A stretch of DNA of 64,000 nucleotides, taken from the NCBI GenBank assembly GCA_032207245.1, contig CM063498.1:94216301-94280300 (forward strand), written 5' to 3'. The first letter of the stretch is position 1. Each line of letters begins with the position of its first letter. Shown here piece after piece: positions 1-12,999 of the stretch. The position numbers were made by a program, and so were the translations under genes. The stretch is from Pardosa pseudoannulata. Taxonomy: Eukaryota; Arthropoda; Arachnida; Araneae; Lycosidae. The notes under the pieces were generated by a model that did no database searches, was not told the origin of the DNA, and saw nothing but the letters and a program-made list of their open reading frames with translations.

Positions 1-2620
1 TCTTATGATACCAGAAGGCACATTTCTCGGTATCTTATAGAAAGGCAAATTTACCTCACAAAACGTACATGTATATCCTTCGATCCCGTGAAGTACGTTA
101 TGTATTATGTTAAGTTTCAAAGAGACCCAAAATGTGGCACTTTGTATGTAACTTACTCTATTTGTCAAAAGGAGAAACCTTATATGGGGCTTGATGTTAA
201 TAGTATAGAGATTTTTCATAAAGTAGCATTAGAATACACATTTGGGAAAGAACTAAATTAACATATATCTTTATCAATTAATGAAGTTTTTTACATTTGC
301 TGCCAAGTTTCTACATTATACGAGGAAAATAGGGTGGTCCGATATTTTCAGGAGATAAAAAAGCGAGGTGTGTTGATGGGTGATTACTCCAGTACAATTC
401 AAAACCATGGTTCATGGCTCTGGAGTAAAGGTAATGACTTCTATTTAATTTTTAAATACTAGTATTTAGAGAGCTTAAATTTCAATTAACCTACAAGCAC
501 TATTTTCAGAAAAACTTTTGAACTAAACACTTTTTACCATCCACAGATAGAAAATTTGTTTCGTTATTCCTAGACTTTAAAAATGGTATTACAGAAGATT
601 TTACCAGCCTCAAAATGTAATACTTTTTTAACCCATAGTTTTATCCTGATGCTACTCATTACTAATAGAAAGATGCTTCTGAGATGCTTGTTACGAGCCA
701 CACCCAATGTTGTTAGACAACAGCTCGGAAAAATCGCTACTGGTCAATATCTCTCCATGTTTAGAGTTAGAATTAAAGATTAGACCCTATTTATACAGAG
801 TAGTTGTAAAGTAAATAATCTGGAAGACTAGTTCCAGTCTATCGCTCTGAAGCCAAAAAGTGAAACATACATACAAAATCAAGAGAAATTTCCCAAGTTT
901 TATTAAAAATTAGCAATTGCATCCAGTTTGTCCTCATTAGTTGTAGTGTTTTCGATATAAATAAAAACCGAAACCGTTGCATGACAAAAGCAATTCATAG
1001 GAAAGGAACAGAACTGTCGTAGGTTGCGTATTATAAACCTAAGTAGCAAAAATGATTGTGATTGATTAACAAATAATAACTGAACAGCACCTTATATTGC
1101 TTGATAGCTTAGCATAGTAAGTTAATTACTGGTATTAACCCCAACTTCTTACTGAAAAGTATTGCTCCCAAATTAATCTAGCAAATTCCAAAAGCAGGAA
1201 AACTTCTCTAAACAAAAGACTATCTCACTAAACAAAACTACTATAAGTGTCACCACAATAAACTACTTTGCAAAGGCCCATGAAATTCTGAAAAAAAATA
1301 AGAGAATGATTTTTGGATATGGGTTATGATTTAAAGCAATTACATAAACTTAGAAATAAACTAACTTTATTTAAAAACATTTCTTGTTACTATACATTAG
1401 TCCATAAAATACTAGACTATCTAAAATTCCAAACTACTAAAGACCATAAAAATACTGAGTCCACTGATCATAAATATCAATCTTGAGACTCCGCTAAATG
1501 AGCAATAACGTTTATGTTACCATTCACATTGGAGCACTGATTTGATAATCTCTAACTTAAACGGAAAAATGAGATAATAGTTTTTGAAGTTAGTTTAATA
1601 CATTCTGAAAAATATTAGCTCTACAACTTTCTCGTAAAATAAATTTATATATCAACAGCATTCCGTTATTTTTGGCATAGAACAGTTTTGTTACAAAAAG
1701 TTACCAAAGTTATTAGATGAAGACTAACTTAATAAACATGCTGATAACGTTGCCATAATTGTTAATATGCCTCATTTTGTTTATATTTAATCATCAAAAC
1801 CATAAAAGGTATTCTCTTTTGAAGCTACAAATATATTTTTTTCAATAATATTAAAATTTGAAAATCACCTTTATTAATGCTTTAAAAATAATTATTTTTT
1901 CAAAAATTAATAAAGTTGATTTTTAAATTTATGCTCTTTTTTGATACATAATTTTCCATATCTTCGAAGTTTATGATAAAATATGCTTCGAAATAAAATT
2001 AGGTGAAACCGTAAAGGACACATGTGGAAATAGTTACAAAGATTAGGAAATAGTAAAGAGTTAATTTAGAGAAAAATAATGATTGTCGTTTGAACACAGT
2101 TTCTTACATTTTTTAGGGTTTGGATTAGTTTATAACAGAAATCCTTCTATACCATTATATTGCAAAAAAACAATTTCAAACTCTGACTGCTGATATTATT
2201 TTACTCGGGTGATTTCATGGTAAGAAAATTTATATACATCCATGGACCAAAAACCTGAATAAAACGTCAAAATAACTGTCTTCCCATGCCACAAGATACA
2301 GTATAGATTCTCTCAGAGATATTTATTTGTGAAGGTATTTTCCTTCTTTCCTTTTCCTATTTCGTGACTGGCTCTGATTCCGAGAAGGGGGATAAAATTT
2401 TAAAAAGTAACTGGAAATAATTTTACAGAGTATATTTTCAGATCCAAATAAGAAAAAAAGAACTTGCTGCGAAACGACCTGACATTTTTATACAGCTTTT
2501 AGAAATCCACGGACCTTTGTAGGGATCGAGTTCAAAAAGGCAGAAAAGTGTTTTCAAAACGATTTTTCCCCATTTTTCTTTCTCATTTCTGTTGAGTTTT
2601 TTGTTGTAACATTGTCCGAG
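1..2620. other. AT-rich DNA without a recognisable gene
   Basis: No open frame longer than 66 codons. The one at 583-783 (+) has no recognisable domain, and I do not see splice context that would make it an exon. I see no terminal repeats or tandem structure here. Confidence 0.5.
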
Positions 2621-3042
2621 TATTTTACAGATTTCATTTATCTGCTATAACCAAGATATATATGGAGTCTAGATAAATTGTTTATTTTACCAGAGAAATA
2701 AGATATGCCCATTGGTTCGACTAATACATTTAACTATGAAAAGCAGCAGAGCATAAACTACATTTTCTTCATGCTTTAGAGAAATTCTTTTGTATACATT
2801 ATATTTTTGTGTTTCCTTCTTTTATATTAGCTTACTTCATTTTTCGTATTTATTTTTCTAGAGATTTCACTTATTTACTACAACAAAGATACTTATGGAC
2901 AAACACATATCTAGACTAATTGCTTATTTTATCAGAGAAATAAGATATGCCCATTAGTTTGACTAATGCATTTAGCTATGAAAAGCAACGTAGCTAAATG
3001 TATTACATACCATTACAGATTTCATTTATCATACTATAACCA

Positions 3043-3043
<1 letters not shown>

Positions 3044-3081
<38 letters not shown>
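3044..3081. repeat. (TA)n inside a satellite unit
   Basis: About 19 TA repeats at the position where sister units have only ATATATATT. Confidence 0.9.
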
Positions 3082-3086
<5 letters not shown>

Positions 3087-4379
3087 ATCTATTATATTTT
3101 TGTATTTCCAACTTTTACATTAGTTCACCTTTTATCCACATTTATTTTCCTAGAGATTTCACTTATTTACTACAACAAAGATACTTATGGACAAACACAT
3201 ATCTAGACTAATTGCTTATTTTATCAGAGAAATAAGATATGCCCATTAGTTTGACTAATACATTTAGCTATGAAAAGCAACGTAGCTAAATGTATTACAT
3301 ACCATTACAGATTTCATTTATCTGCTATAACCAAGATATATATTTTTTTTGTATCTATTATATTTTTGTATTTCCAACTTTTACATTAGTTCACCTTTTA
3401 TCCACATTTATTTTCCTAGAGATTTCACTTATTTACAAACACATATCTAGACTAATTGCTTATTTTATCAGAGAAATAAGATATGCCCATTAGTTTGACT
3501 AATACATTTAGCTATGAAAAGCAACGTAGTAAAATATATTACATAGCATTACAGATTTCATTTATCTGCTATAACCAAAATATGTATGGACTCTAGATAA
3601 ACTGTTTATTTTATCAGATAAATAAGATATGCCCATTAGTTTGACTAATACATTTAGCTATGAAAAGCAACGTAGCTAAATGTATTACATACCATTACAG
3701 ATTTCATTTATCTGCTATAACCAAGATATATATTTTTTTTGTATCTATTATATTTTTGTATTTCAAACTTTTACATTAGTTCTCCTTTTATCCACATTTA
3801 TTTTCTTAGAGATTTCACTTATTTACTACAACAAAGATACTTATGGACAAACACATATCTAGACTAATTGCTTATTTTATCAGAGAAATAAGATATGCCC
3901 ATTAGTTTGACTAATACATTTAGCTATGAAAAGCAACGTAGCAAAATGTATTACATAGCATTACAGATTTCATTTATCTGCTATAACCAAAATATGTATG
4001 GACTCTAGATAAACTGTTTATTTTACCATAGAAATAAGATATGCCAATTCGTTCGACTAATACATTTAACTATTAATAGAACATAGCATAAACTACATTT
4101 TCTTCATGCTTTAGAGAATTTTTTTTTTGTATACATTATATTTTTGTGTTTCCTTCTTTTATATTAGCTCACTTCATTTTTCGTATTTATTTTTCTAGAG
4201 ATTTCACTTATTTACTACAACAAAGATACTTATGGACAAACACATATCTAGACTAATTGCTTATTTTATCAGAGAAATAAGATATGCCCATTAGTTTGAC
4301 TAATGCATTTAGCTATGAAAAGCAACGTAGCTAAATGTATTACATACCATTACAGATTTCATTTATCATACTATAACCA

Positions 4380-4512
<133 letters not shown>

Positions 4513-6233
4513 ATATATTATATTTTTGTATATATCCAACTTTTATATTAGCTCATCTTTTTTTCGTATTTATTTTTCTAGAGATTTCACTTATTTACTA
4601 CAACAAAGATACTTATGGACAAACACATATCTAGACTAATTGCTTATTTTATCAGAGAAATAAGATATGCCCATTAGTTTGACTAATGCATTTAGCTATG
4701 AAAAGCAACGTAGCTAAATGTAATACATACCATTACAGATTTCATTTATCATACTATAACCAAGATATATATTATTTTTGTATCTATTATATTTTTGTAT
4801 TTCCAACTTTTACATTAGTTCACCTTTTATCCACATTTATTTTCCTAGAGATTTCACTTATTTACTACAACAAAGATACTTATGGACAAACACATATCTA
4901 GACTAATTGCTTATTTTATCAGAGAAATAACACATGTCCATTAGTTTGACTAATACATTTAGCTATGAAAAGCAACGTAGCTAAATGTATTACATAGCAT
5001 TACAGATTTCATTTATCTGCTATAACCAAAATATGTATGGACTCTAGATAAACTGTTTATTTTACCATAGAAATAAGATATGCCCATTAGTTTGACTAAT
5101 GCATTTAGCTATGAAAAGCAACGTAGCTAAATGTAATACATACCATTACAGATTTCATTTATCATACTATAACCAAGATATATATTATTTTTGTATCTAT
5201 TATATTTTTGTATTTCCAACTTTTACATTAGTTCACCTTTTATCCACATTTATTTTCCTAGAGATTTCACTTATTTACTACAACAAAGATACTTATGGAC
5301 ATACACATATCTAGTCAAATTGTTTATTATATCAGAGAAATAAGATATGTCCATTTGTTTGACTAATACATTTAGCTATGATAAGCAACGTAGCTAAATA
5401 TATCGCATAGAATTACAGATTTCATTTATCTGCTATAACAAAGATATATATGGACTCTAGATAAATTGTTTATTTTACCATAGAAATAAGATATGCCAAT
5501 TCGTTCGACTAATACATTTAACTAATAATAGAACAGAGCATGAACTACATTTTCTTCATGCTTTAGAGAAATTATTTTTTATACTTTATATTTTTGTGTT
5601 TCTTACTTTTATATTAGCTCCCTTTTTAATCACATTTATTTTTCGAGAGATTTCACTTTATTTTCTACAAAAAAGATACTTATGGACATACACATATCTA
5701 GTCAAATTGTTTATTATATCAGAGAAATAAGATATGCCCATTAGTTTGACTAATACGTTTAGATATGAAAAGAAGCATAGTTAAATGTATTGCATAGCAT
5801 TACAGATTTTATTTATCTGCTATAGCCAAAAATATATATGAACTCTAGATAAATTGTTTATTTTACCAGCGAAATAATATATAGCCATTAGTTAGACTAA
5901 TACATTTAACATTGAAAGCAACATAGTATAAACTACATTTTCTTCATGCTTAAGATAATTTTGTTTGTATACATTATATTTTTATGTTTCCTACTTTTAT
6001 ATTAGCTCACCTTTTTTCCCATTTATTTTTCGAGAGATTTCATTTATTTGCTACAACAAAGTTATACGCAGGCACACATCTAGTCTAGTTGTTTATTTTA
6101 TCAGAGAATTAAGATCTGCCCATTAGTTTGACTAATACATTTAGATATGAAAAGAAACAAAGCTTAAACTACATTTTTTCTTCATATTTTAGAGAAAGTT
6201 CCTTTGTACATATTATATTTCTGGGTTCCCTTT

Positions 6234-6404
6234 ACCGAATGTGAGAATGGGTAGGTCTCTGCTCATCGGTAACGGTGTTCACGGTTTCGAATCCTAGTGC
6301 TAGCATGGATGCCCATATCCACTTGGAATCGGCTTTAAGTAGTATTTCTGTGGTCTCATTAACCTTCGTATATCAAAAACGTAGACTGTAGTTCTCATAA
6401 CCAG
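6234..6404 (+). mobile_element. tRNA-derived SINE (family 1), diverged copy in the satellite
   Basis: The head ACCGAATG aligns with the ACCGAACGATGGCC heads of the copies at 28598, 32247 and 55285. It continues with a B-box-like GGTTTCGAATCC (expected GGTTCGAATCC), then GCATGGATG and the shared body GGAATCGGCTTTAAGTAGTA, CTCATTAACC and GTAGACTGTAG. It splits a satellite unit between TTCCC and CTACTTTT, so it arrived after the unit was formed. There is no clear TSD. Confidence 0.75.
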
Positions 6405-6879
6405 CTACTTTTTTATTTTATATTAGCTCATTTTTTCATATTTATTTTTCTGCAGATTTCATTTATCTTCTATAACAAAGATATATTAGAAATCTGGAAA
6501 AATCGTTTATCTTACCATAGAAAAAATGCCCTTTATTTCAACTAATACGTTTAACTATCAAAAATAGCATTGTTCAAACTATATTTTTATATATTTTAGA
6601 GGAAAATTTTGTTATATATTATATTTTTAGTTCCTCAGTTTTTATCCTTTATATTACTTATTTTTTTTTCTCCTTTATTTTCTACTGCTCCCGTTTCACT
6701 CAATATAATGACATCAGAAAACATAATTACATTACATCAAAAAGTATCAGTTGAATTATTAAACCTCTCTTCATATTTTTTTTTTACTTGTCACTGCCCT
6801 CAACATATGACAGTTGAGAGTTTTTTATGGAATTTTAAGAACTTAAAAGATTTCATTTTCAAGGTTTAAGGTTAAAATT

Positions 6880-7440
6880 TTGATGAGTTTTCATTTTTAG
6901 GTGCTTTTAGAGGTTCTTAACCAACATAATGTTTATTACAAAAAATATTTTAAGGTTATTGTTATTTGCAATATAGTTGATCGACTTGACATTTACCATC
7001 TGTAAAAAATATTAGGAAACTAGGTAAATTGTTTATCTTATCATAGAAAAATGTGCCTATTAGTTTGTCGAATACATATAACTATCAAAAGCAATATAGC
7101 CTAAACTATATTTTCTAACGACATTGAGGTGGTAACGAATTCTGCTCACAGTTAAATTTATTTATAATGATAGATGAGTTTTAATAAATTACCTTTCATG
7201 GTATTAAAATGGAAGATCATTTTTTATGTGGTTTCACATTTTTAACCATTTCTCCATAGCTTTTATTAAGCAGAAATTTTCTTTTCTACTCATTATTGTC
7301 ATGATGATGTGGAAATTTTGATGAGTTTTCCATTTTAATTGCTTTTAAATATACCTAACTAGCGTGATGTTTGTTACAAAGAAATATATATTAACGTTAG
7401 TACTGTTGCAACATAGTTGATCTGTTGACTTGGTGAAAAA
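6880..7440. repeat. Diverged direct duplication about 435 bp apart
   Basis: TTTTGATGAGTTTTC, ...CATAATGTTTATTACAAA..., and ...ATAGTTGATC(GA/TGTTGA)CTT at 6880-6985 recur at 7315-7435 with many substitutions. This is either an older, second-layer repeat overlapping the satellite's right edge or a longer decayed satellite unit. Confidence 0.5.
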
Positions 7441-7449
7441 TCCTGTTGA

Positions 7450-8070
7450 CCGTTGAACTTATTGATAAAGATACAAAGTTTGTCTAAAATTTCATTTATA
7501 CCCCTGAATTTTTTAGGGTAATTTTTTATTTTAAAAGCGTTAATTTCTTTAAAATTTTATATTTACAGAATAAAACAAACATATCGCTTCAGTATGATAT
7601 AAAAATTCGGCTTCTAGTATCCATGTTTCAAAAGATATATTGGGGGAATGTGAAGATAGTTTTTTCATTTCCTCTAATTTTTATAGGTTCTTTAAAAAAT
7701 TTACTAATTGAAATAAAAAACTAAATTATTTTATCAAACCTAGATGGTTATTAAAGAACTTTATTAAACAAACCATTTTATATGCGTCAGAACATTATAT
7801 TTTATCATGAATCAAATAAAGACTATAATTATGAAGATTGTAAGTTTAAAAAAGTAATATCTCCTCTCAAGAGAAAATAATACGATAACAATATCTAAAT
7901 TTTGTAATGCTGTCGAGTTGCAATATTTTTACAATATTTGTATTATTGTCACAACATTAACCTTTTATTTATCTTAATTCATAAACTTTCTGTGTCTCAT
8001 GATAATGTAGTATAACATTTAATTCTCTTTAAGTCATTATTTTGAATAATTAATAACTGATACTTGTATG
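7450..8070. other. AT-rich DNA, nothing recognised
   Basis: No open frame, tandem structure or terminal repeats visible. Confidence 0.4.
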
Positions 8071-8077
8071 ACATTAA

Positions 8078-8448
8078 CACCTTAATGCACAGTTTTCTTT
8101 AAAAGGCCGGCAAAAAGAATCAATTTTTTTAATGTAAAAAACACAATTTAGAACATTGTCTTGCCAAAAAAATTACAAAAAATAAAAATAATAATCAAAA
8201 TTTTTATTGCAATTTTGAATTTTGATAACATTGCAGAAAACAGTCGAATATATCTTACAATCCCATGTAAATGATAAATATCAATAAAACGACTGGTTTT
8301 TTTTCTTTCATATTATTATTTTCAATTCTCGATTGCATTCGAGTGTGAAAAATTATAGCAACATAAAGTACAACGCCACCCGAATTATCACGAGTGTGCA
8401 TATTTTGGCCAGTTTAGTGCGCTCGAGTTAACTCGAGAGCGCTAGGTG
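8078..8448. mobile_element. Candidate piggyBac-type MITE, 371 bp
   Basis: TTAA flanks both ends (8074-8077 and 8449-8452). The left end reads CACCTTAATGC; the right end read inward on the minus strand is CACCTAGCGC. So only CACCT is shared as a terminal repeat, shorter than usual. Near the right end is a perfect 16 bp palindrome CTCGAGTTAACTCGAG (8422-8437), which is the kind of subterminal palindrome piggyBac ends often carry. No coding sequence inside. The short TIR leaves chance possible. Confidence 0.4.
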
Positions 8449-8939
8449 TTAAATGCGTTACATTGTTCACATGCAATACTACATAATTAGGAACTGAATC
8501 GCAACTAATTACAAATATACAATTGATACAAATTAGCAATTAAATACAAATGCACGTAATGTATAAATAATGTTTTTTAATACTTTGTAGTAATTTAGGT
8601 ATAAAATATTTATTATTTTACTGTAGTACTTTGTTTTTGCAATTTTTATTTTTCATACGTATAGTTTAAAAATTCTAAATTTTATTCTCTTTAATCTATA
8701 AAATTAGCGATTAGTCTAGTTAGAAATACATTTTTCCAGGAATAATCATGTTTAGAGACACCTACGCATTTTCGAATCTAAGGAAACATTTTAATTTTTT
8801 TTTCGTTTAAAACAAGTCTCGGTGGTATATATTAAGATTTCTACTTTAGTTTAAACTTCAAAGTAGAACTGAGATTAAAAGCAAAAAGGAAAGAACCAAA
8901 TTGAAACTCCAATAAAGTACCAATATGTCTTTCCTATAA

Positions 8940-9310
8940 AACATCTTAATGCTTCCAACCGCTGCACTTCACTCGGCAAGAGAAATACATTCAAACTAAG
9001 TTTCTAGGCATTAAATTCTTTCCACACAAGCTTCTCCACGGTTATTTTATGAACTTTTGGTATCGCAGACACAAGTTTCAAAGATTGCGGAAAAGTAATA
9101 TGTACCTTTTTAAACTATTGCTCAAAGAATGGTGATTCTTTTTTATGTCTGTTAGAAGGTTGTAATATTAAGCTCGGAGAAATGTTACCATTCATTCTTC
9201 ATTCAATTTTTTCTCCTTCTCTTCTGGAAAATTCCTAAGAAGTCGTCTCAAAGCAAAGTCTATCTATTTAACAAAATGATAGTTTTATAAGAGATTTCTA
9301 TTACTTACAG
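8940..9310. repeat. Dispersed repeat, copy 1 (partner at 12650)
   Basis: Shares an ordered series of blocks with 12650-12990: CAAACTAAGTTTC, ACTTTTGGTA, GGAAAAGTAATATGTACCTTTTTAAA, TTGTAATATT and AAGCAAAGTCTATCTATTTA. Divergence is high. The 5' part (CCGCTG...TCACTCGGCAAGA) faintly resembles the tRNA-like head of SINE family 2 (26290). Confidence 0.5.
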
Positions 9311-9328
9311 TGAAGGGCGTATATTATT

Positions 9329-10060
9329 TTGAGAATATTTCCTTTCTATTCAGACGAAGTCAATGCGGAATTAAGATTGTATTCGAGGATAAAATTTAAA
9401 CTTTTTTTGTGCAGTAGATCTCAATTTAATAAGCAGGTTGGCAATAGATCTGCTCGATACTATAAATCAAATTTCTCTACAATGAATGAATATTTAATAA
9501 TACTTTACTGATTTTCTAGTGTCCTCTTTCAAACCTAATATATTTTAGCAATTTATGCTCATTACAATGAATCATATTTTTCTACAATAGGTGAATTATA
9601 TTTTTCCCAGATTTTTAATATCGAAAGCCAAGCATAAGACGTTTTGGTTACAGATATGCTCATTATCACGAATAACATTTCAAAATAATGGAGTAATACT
9701 TAGTATTTTCATAAACCTTTTAATTTTTATTAACAATGGAAGCAGCACTACTTCAAAGTCAAAGTCTTGAGCATAATGTGTACTCGTTTGTGATAGTCTT
9801 TTAAATACTCTTTTTAGTACCCATGTTGAAATGAGAATCTCAGTTACGAAACCTGACATTTGATACGCTTGGTATAGAGATGATATAAGTTAATGAAACG
9901 TCCTGTTGATTCACTTAGATGAGATAAAAGCAATGTTTCCAAGCTGAGCTTTTCCATAAAATCATTACTGAAACAGTTTTCGCAAGATGTGCACGAGGTA
10001 GATTTCAAAGCAGTTCATAGAGCAAATCTTGGATTAATTTCGTTAGCCTGGATTCAAAAT
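9329..10060. other. AT-rich DNA without a supported gene
   Basis: A 60-codon frame at 9329 (+) shows no domain or splice context. Confidence 0.4.
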
Positions 10061-10068
10061 TTCTCCTT

Positions 10069-10250
10069 TTAACTTCTCTTGTGTTTTTTATGAATGTGAA
10101 ACGTTTTGCAGCTGGTGATCAGGTCCAGAGAGTAGTCCATTAAAGGGCTAAATAGATGGTAATAAAATCTTTTGATAAAATTATAAGAAAATGTATCCCT
10201 GGACTCAGGAAGGCAATTATTTCGAAAGTCATTGTTTAATGTGCGTATAC
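10069..10250 (-). CDS. Possible terminal exon following the 10.3 kb exon
   Basis: An open frame on the minus strand ends at a TAA at 10069-10071. It starts after a pyrimidine-rich TTTTTTTTAAATTTAG acceptor-like site. The peptide contains FSPLMDYSLDLITSC and a basic end HKKHKRS. The phase does not fit the donor at 10310 without another acceptor, for example CCTGAG or CCAG about 45 bp further in. The pairing is inference only. Confidence 0.18.
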
Positions 10251-10310
10251 AAATTCCTAAATTTAAAAAAAAATTTATCTTAATATTGTTTGAAAATTCA
10301 GCACACTTAC

Positions 10311-10601
10311 TTGGCACTCACATGGCATAATCCCTTGTACAACAGATATTAAAAATAGATAAAACGAAAGATCTGTTTGACAAAATTGAAAGGTAAGTGT
10401 TTGAAAATGATGTACATATTCTTTTTGAATACAATCTTTCAATAAATGTACAAAAAGAAAGCTATAAAAATCAATAACATTTGACTTTGCATCAGCACAT
10501 ATATTCTCATTAGTGTTTTCATCTAATATTAAATTAAGACAAGTTTTAAATAAATGTTTATTTATTGATTTTAAATTTTCAAAGTACTTTATCTGAAACA
10601 T
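10311..10601 (-). CDS. Possible coding exon, unknown protein, 97 codons
   Basis: An open frame runs from an ATG (10601) to the splice-donor-like CAA|GTAAGT (donor at 10310-10305) and would end in phase 0 after a CECQ motif. Just upstream on the minus strand are two AG acceptor-like sites (ATTACAG and TTATAG immediately before the ATG). The ATG could therefore be a start, or an internal Met if TTATAG is used as acceptor. The predicted peptide is mixed in composition (motifs DENTNENIC, FVHLLKDC, FQFCQTDLSFYLFL). It is not low-complexity, unlike nearly everything else in the window, and the middle has a helical look. I do not recognise the family. A downstream frame at 10317-10069 could hold the next exon, since it ends in a stop at 10069, but the obvious acceptor TTTAAATTTAG (near 10258) does not match phase 0. 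It may be a chance open frame: AT-rich DNA rarely gives 97 codons, but it can. Confidence 0.3.
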
Positions 10602-10619
10602 CTATAACCTGTAATTTAT

Positions 10620-11050
10620 ATAGAATTTATTGAGATAGTTTTTAATTTAGAAATTTGCTTAGGATTAAATAATTAGATGAACCAATAAGACATGAGCTCT
10701 AGGACCTTGTTTTACTGTTAGATCTAATAATTAGACATGAATTAATTATTCGTTTGTATTAACATAATCTATAATTAGATTCTACTAATATTCTGCTCTT
10801 AGACGCTACTAATTAGAATGCAACTTACCTATTATAGTAGATTTCATATTGATATCTAAGTAGTAATTGGATAAAGAAATAAGAGCAAGGAATTTATTAC
10901 AAAAGATAACAGATTACAATCCAAAAAAATTGACTTAAGAAATTTTCCTATGTTATCTAAGTTTACTTAATTAACTATCAGAGATCAGCATATAACCAAC
11001 AGATAATGTTTGCTACTTGAGTATTAATACCTGTATTTCAAATTAATTAT
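10620..11050. other. AT-rich DNA, nothing recognised
   Basis: No open frame or repeat stands out. Confidence 0.4.
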
Positions 11051-11059
11051 ATAGTTTAT

Positions 11060-11126
11060 ATAAAAAGTGCAGTAAAGATATGAATTAGACTCTTAGGCTA
11101 ATTCATATCTCTATTGCACTTTTTAT
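11060..11126. repeat. Near-perfect hairpin, 29 bp arms, 9 bp loop
   Basis: The left arm (11060-11088, starting ATAAAAAGTGCAGTAAAG) and right arm (11098-11126, ending GCACTTTTTAT) are complementary except at two positions. The loop is ACTCTTAGG. No transposon ends or coding sequence are seen around it. It could be a miniature foldback element or a structured RNA. Confidence 0.85.
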
Positions 11127-11129
11127 GAC

Positions 11130-12640
11130 ATTATTAACATTAAAAAAACCAATTATTATTCAAAAATCGAGAAAACTAATTTCCTGATAGGAAAAACCAA
11201 TTTATAATAAAAAGAAGGTAGTTTGGAATAAACAACCCAAACTATCATACATTCATTATATACAGATTTCATTTTCTTATTACTATTTCTATATTGTGAA
11301 AAAAATAATTTTAAAACTAATTTTAATAGATAAAATCATGATACATTAATTTAATCCCGAAGATAACAAACGTTTATTAATTTATATAGAGGAAACTTTA
11401 ATACCAAAATAATGAAAATATAAAAATACCAGACATAAGACTTCAGCAGATATACAAATTGACTCATTATTTCTTGTACTGTCTATTAAAGGCTCCTATC
11501 CTAAAGTACTCTTTTACATTATTTTTTTACTAATTTTGTATCATTAATATCTAATCAAAAATTTTATTTTAAAAGCTCATTAGTTATAAACATTGGTATT
11601 ATTTCTATATATTCAGTTTATAATTGAGCCCAATGTATGCATATAGAATATGTTCCTTATTATAGATTAATAGAATAATGCTATGTTCTATGTTGATCAG
11701 AATAGTATACACGAGTATAAAGATTTTTAAATATTTTTTATAATAAACACCAAAGAAGCAAAATATTAGGCACACTTTGGGGTTAAACTTTTTTTAAATT
11801 TTCTACACAAATAATGGGTTATTCGTTCTGTAACTTCGACTATAGAAAGATTCCCACTTTATAAAGAAATTTTGGGTATTTCTGCATTTAGGAGGATATC
11901 CATATTTTTATAAATAAAATATATTCTGATTAGCTTATATCACAAATAATTTGATGTTGTAAATTTGCAACTTTTAAATAACATTTATCTGCCTATTGGC
12001 AGTGTATATATTTATTCTTAAAGAGACAGCTCATGTATAAAAGATAATATAAAATTTCTATAAAAAATTGCAAATCCTTTTACAAGATTTTTCTACATAA
12101 TTCCAAAATTTATCTATTGGCTTGCAAAAGTTAGAGAAAATATGTAATTTTACTAGATGAATTCAGTGATACAAATTAAGTTTTAATAAGTTAAAATAAC
12201 GACATGATGCGAACCTGTAAATAAAATATCTTATAACACATGCACGAAATGTGCATATACTTTTATTAAATAATTTTTATCCAATACTATAGTATAACCT
12301 ATTAATAAAATTTCAAGTGTTTATTATGAAGATTTAAAAAGATATTGGCATTATATTGAGCCATATTTTAGACAAACCATAAATACCAATAGTTTCTTAA
12401 AGTAGCTGCAAAAATAGGAGAGCTTTCATATATTGCTAAATGAAAATTTTGGCGTATATCATAAAAATACTTACCTTCACAAAAAAAATGTAAAATTTAT
12501 ATGAAACAAATATATATTTAACAGCTATTGCTAAATGAAAAAATCTCTTTTTGGTTATACCTTCTATATCATCTTAACAGTCAATATTAAAAACAAAAGA
12601 AAGTTTAGTTGCAATATCAATAAAACATCAATTTATCTTC
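11130..12640. other. AT-rich DNA, nothing recognised
   Basis: No long frames, tandem repeats or terminal repeats. Confidence 0.4.
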
Positions 12641-12649
12641 TCTGTAAGT

Positions 12650-12990
12650 GATCTTGAGTCTCCAAAACCGTGCACATCGCTCCAAAAATAACGCATTAAA
12701 ACTAAGTTTCGAAACTTCTTTGCAAATTCCTCCCTACTTGCTTCCTTTACGAAGTTCTGGTAACACAAAAACAATTTTCCTTGATTTCGAAAAGTAATAT
12801 TGTATCTTTTTAAAATGCGCAGGCAGTGAGCGTTTCTTAGTATCTAAGAGACGATTGTAATATTGAATTTCTTCTCCCTTTCTACGTCCCCTGATTTTCC
12901 GCATTGATATTCACAAAGAGTATTGAAAGATGAGATAAAGCAAAATATATCTATTTATTGTGGAATAAGTCTTCGATTGGTAGATTTCTT
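12650..12990. repeat. Dispersed repeat, copy 2 (partner at 8940)
   Basis: Same orientation as the 8940 copy. Landmarks are AAAACTAAGTTTC, AAGTTCTGGTAAC, GAAAAGTAATATTGTATCTTTTTAAAA, TTGTAATATTGAA and AAGCAAAATATATCTATTTATT. Confidence 0.5.
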
Positions 12991-12999
12991 TATGTATGT

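Noticed and set aside
583..783. 66-codon open frame
   Set aside because: No domain, no splice or promoter context, and AT-rich DNA yields such frames by chance.
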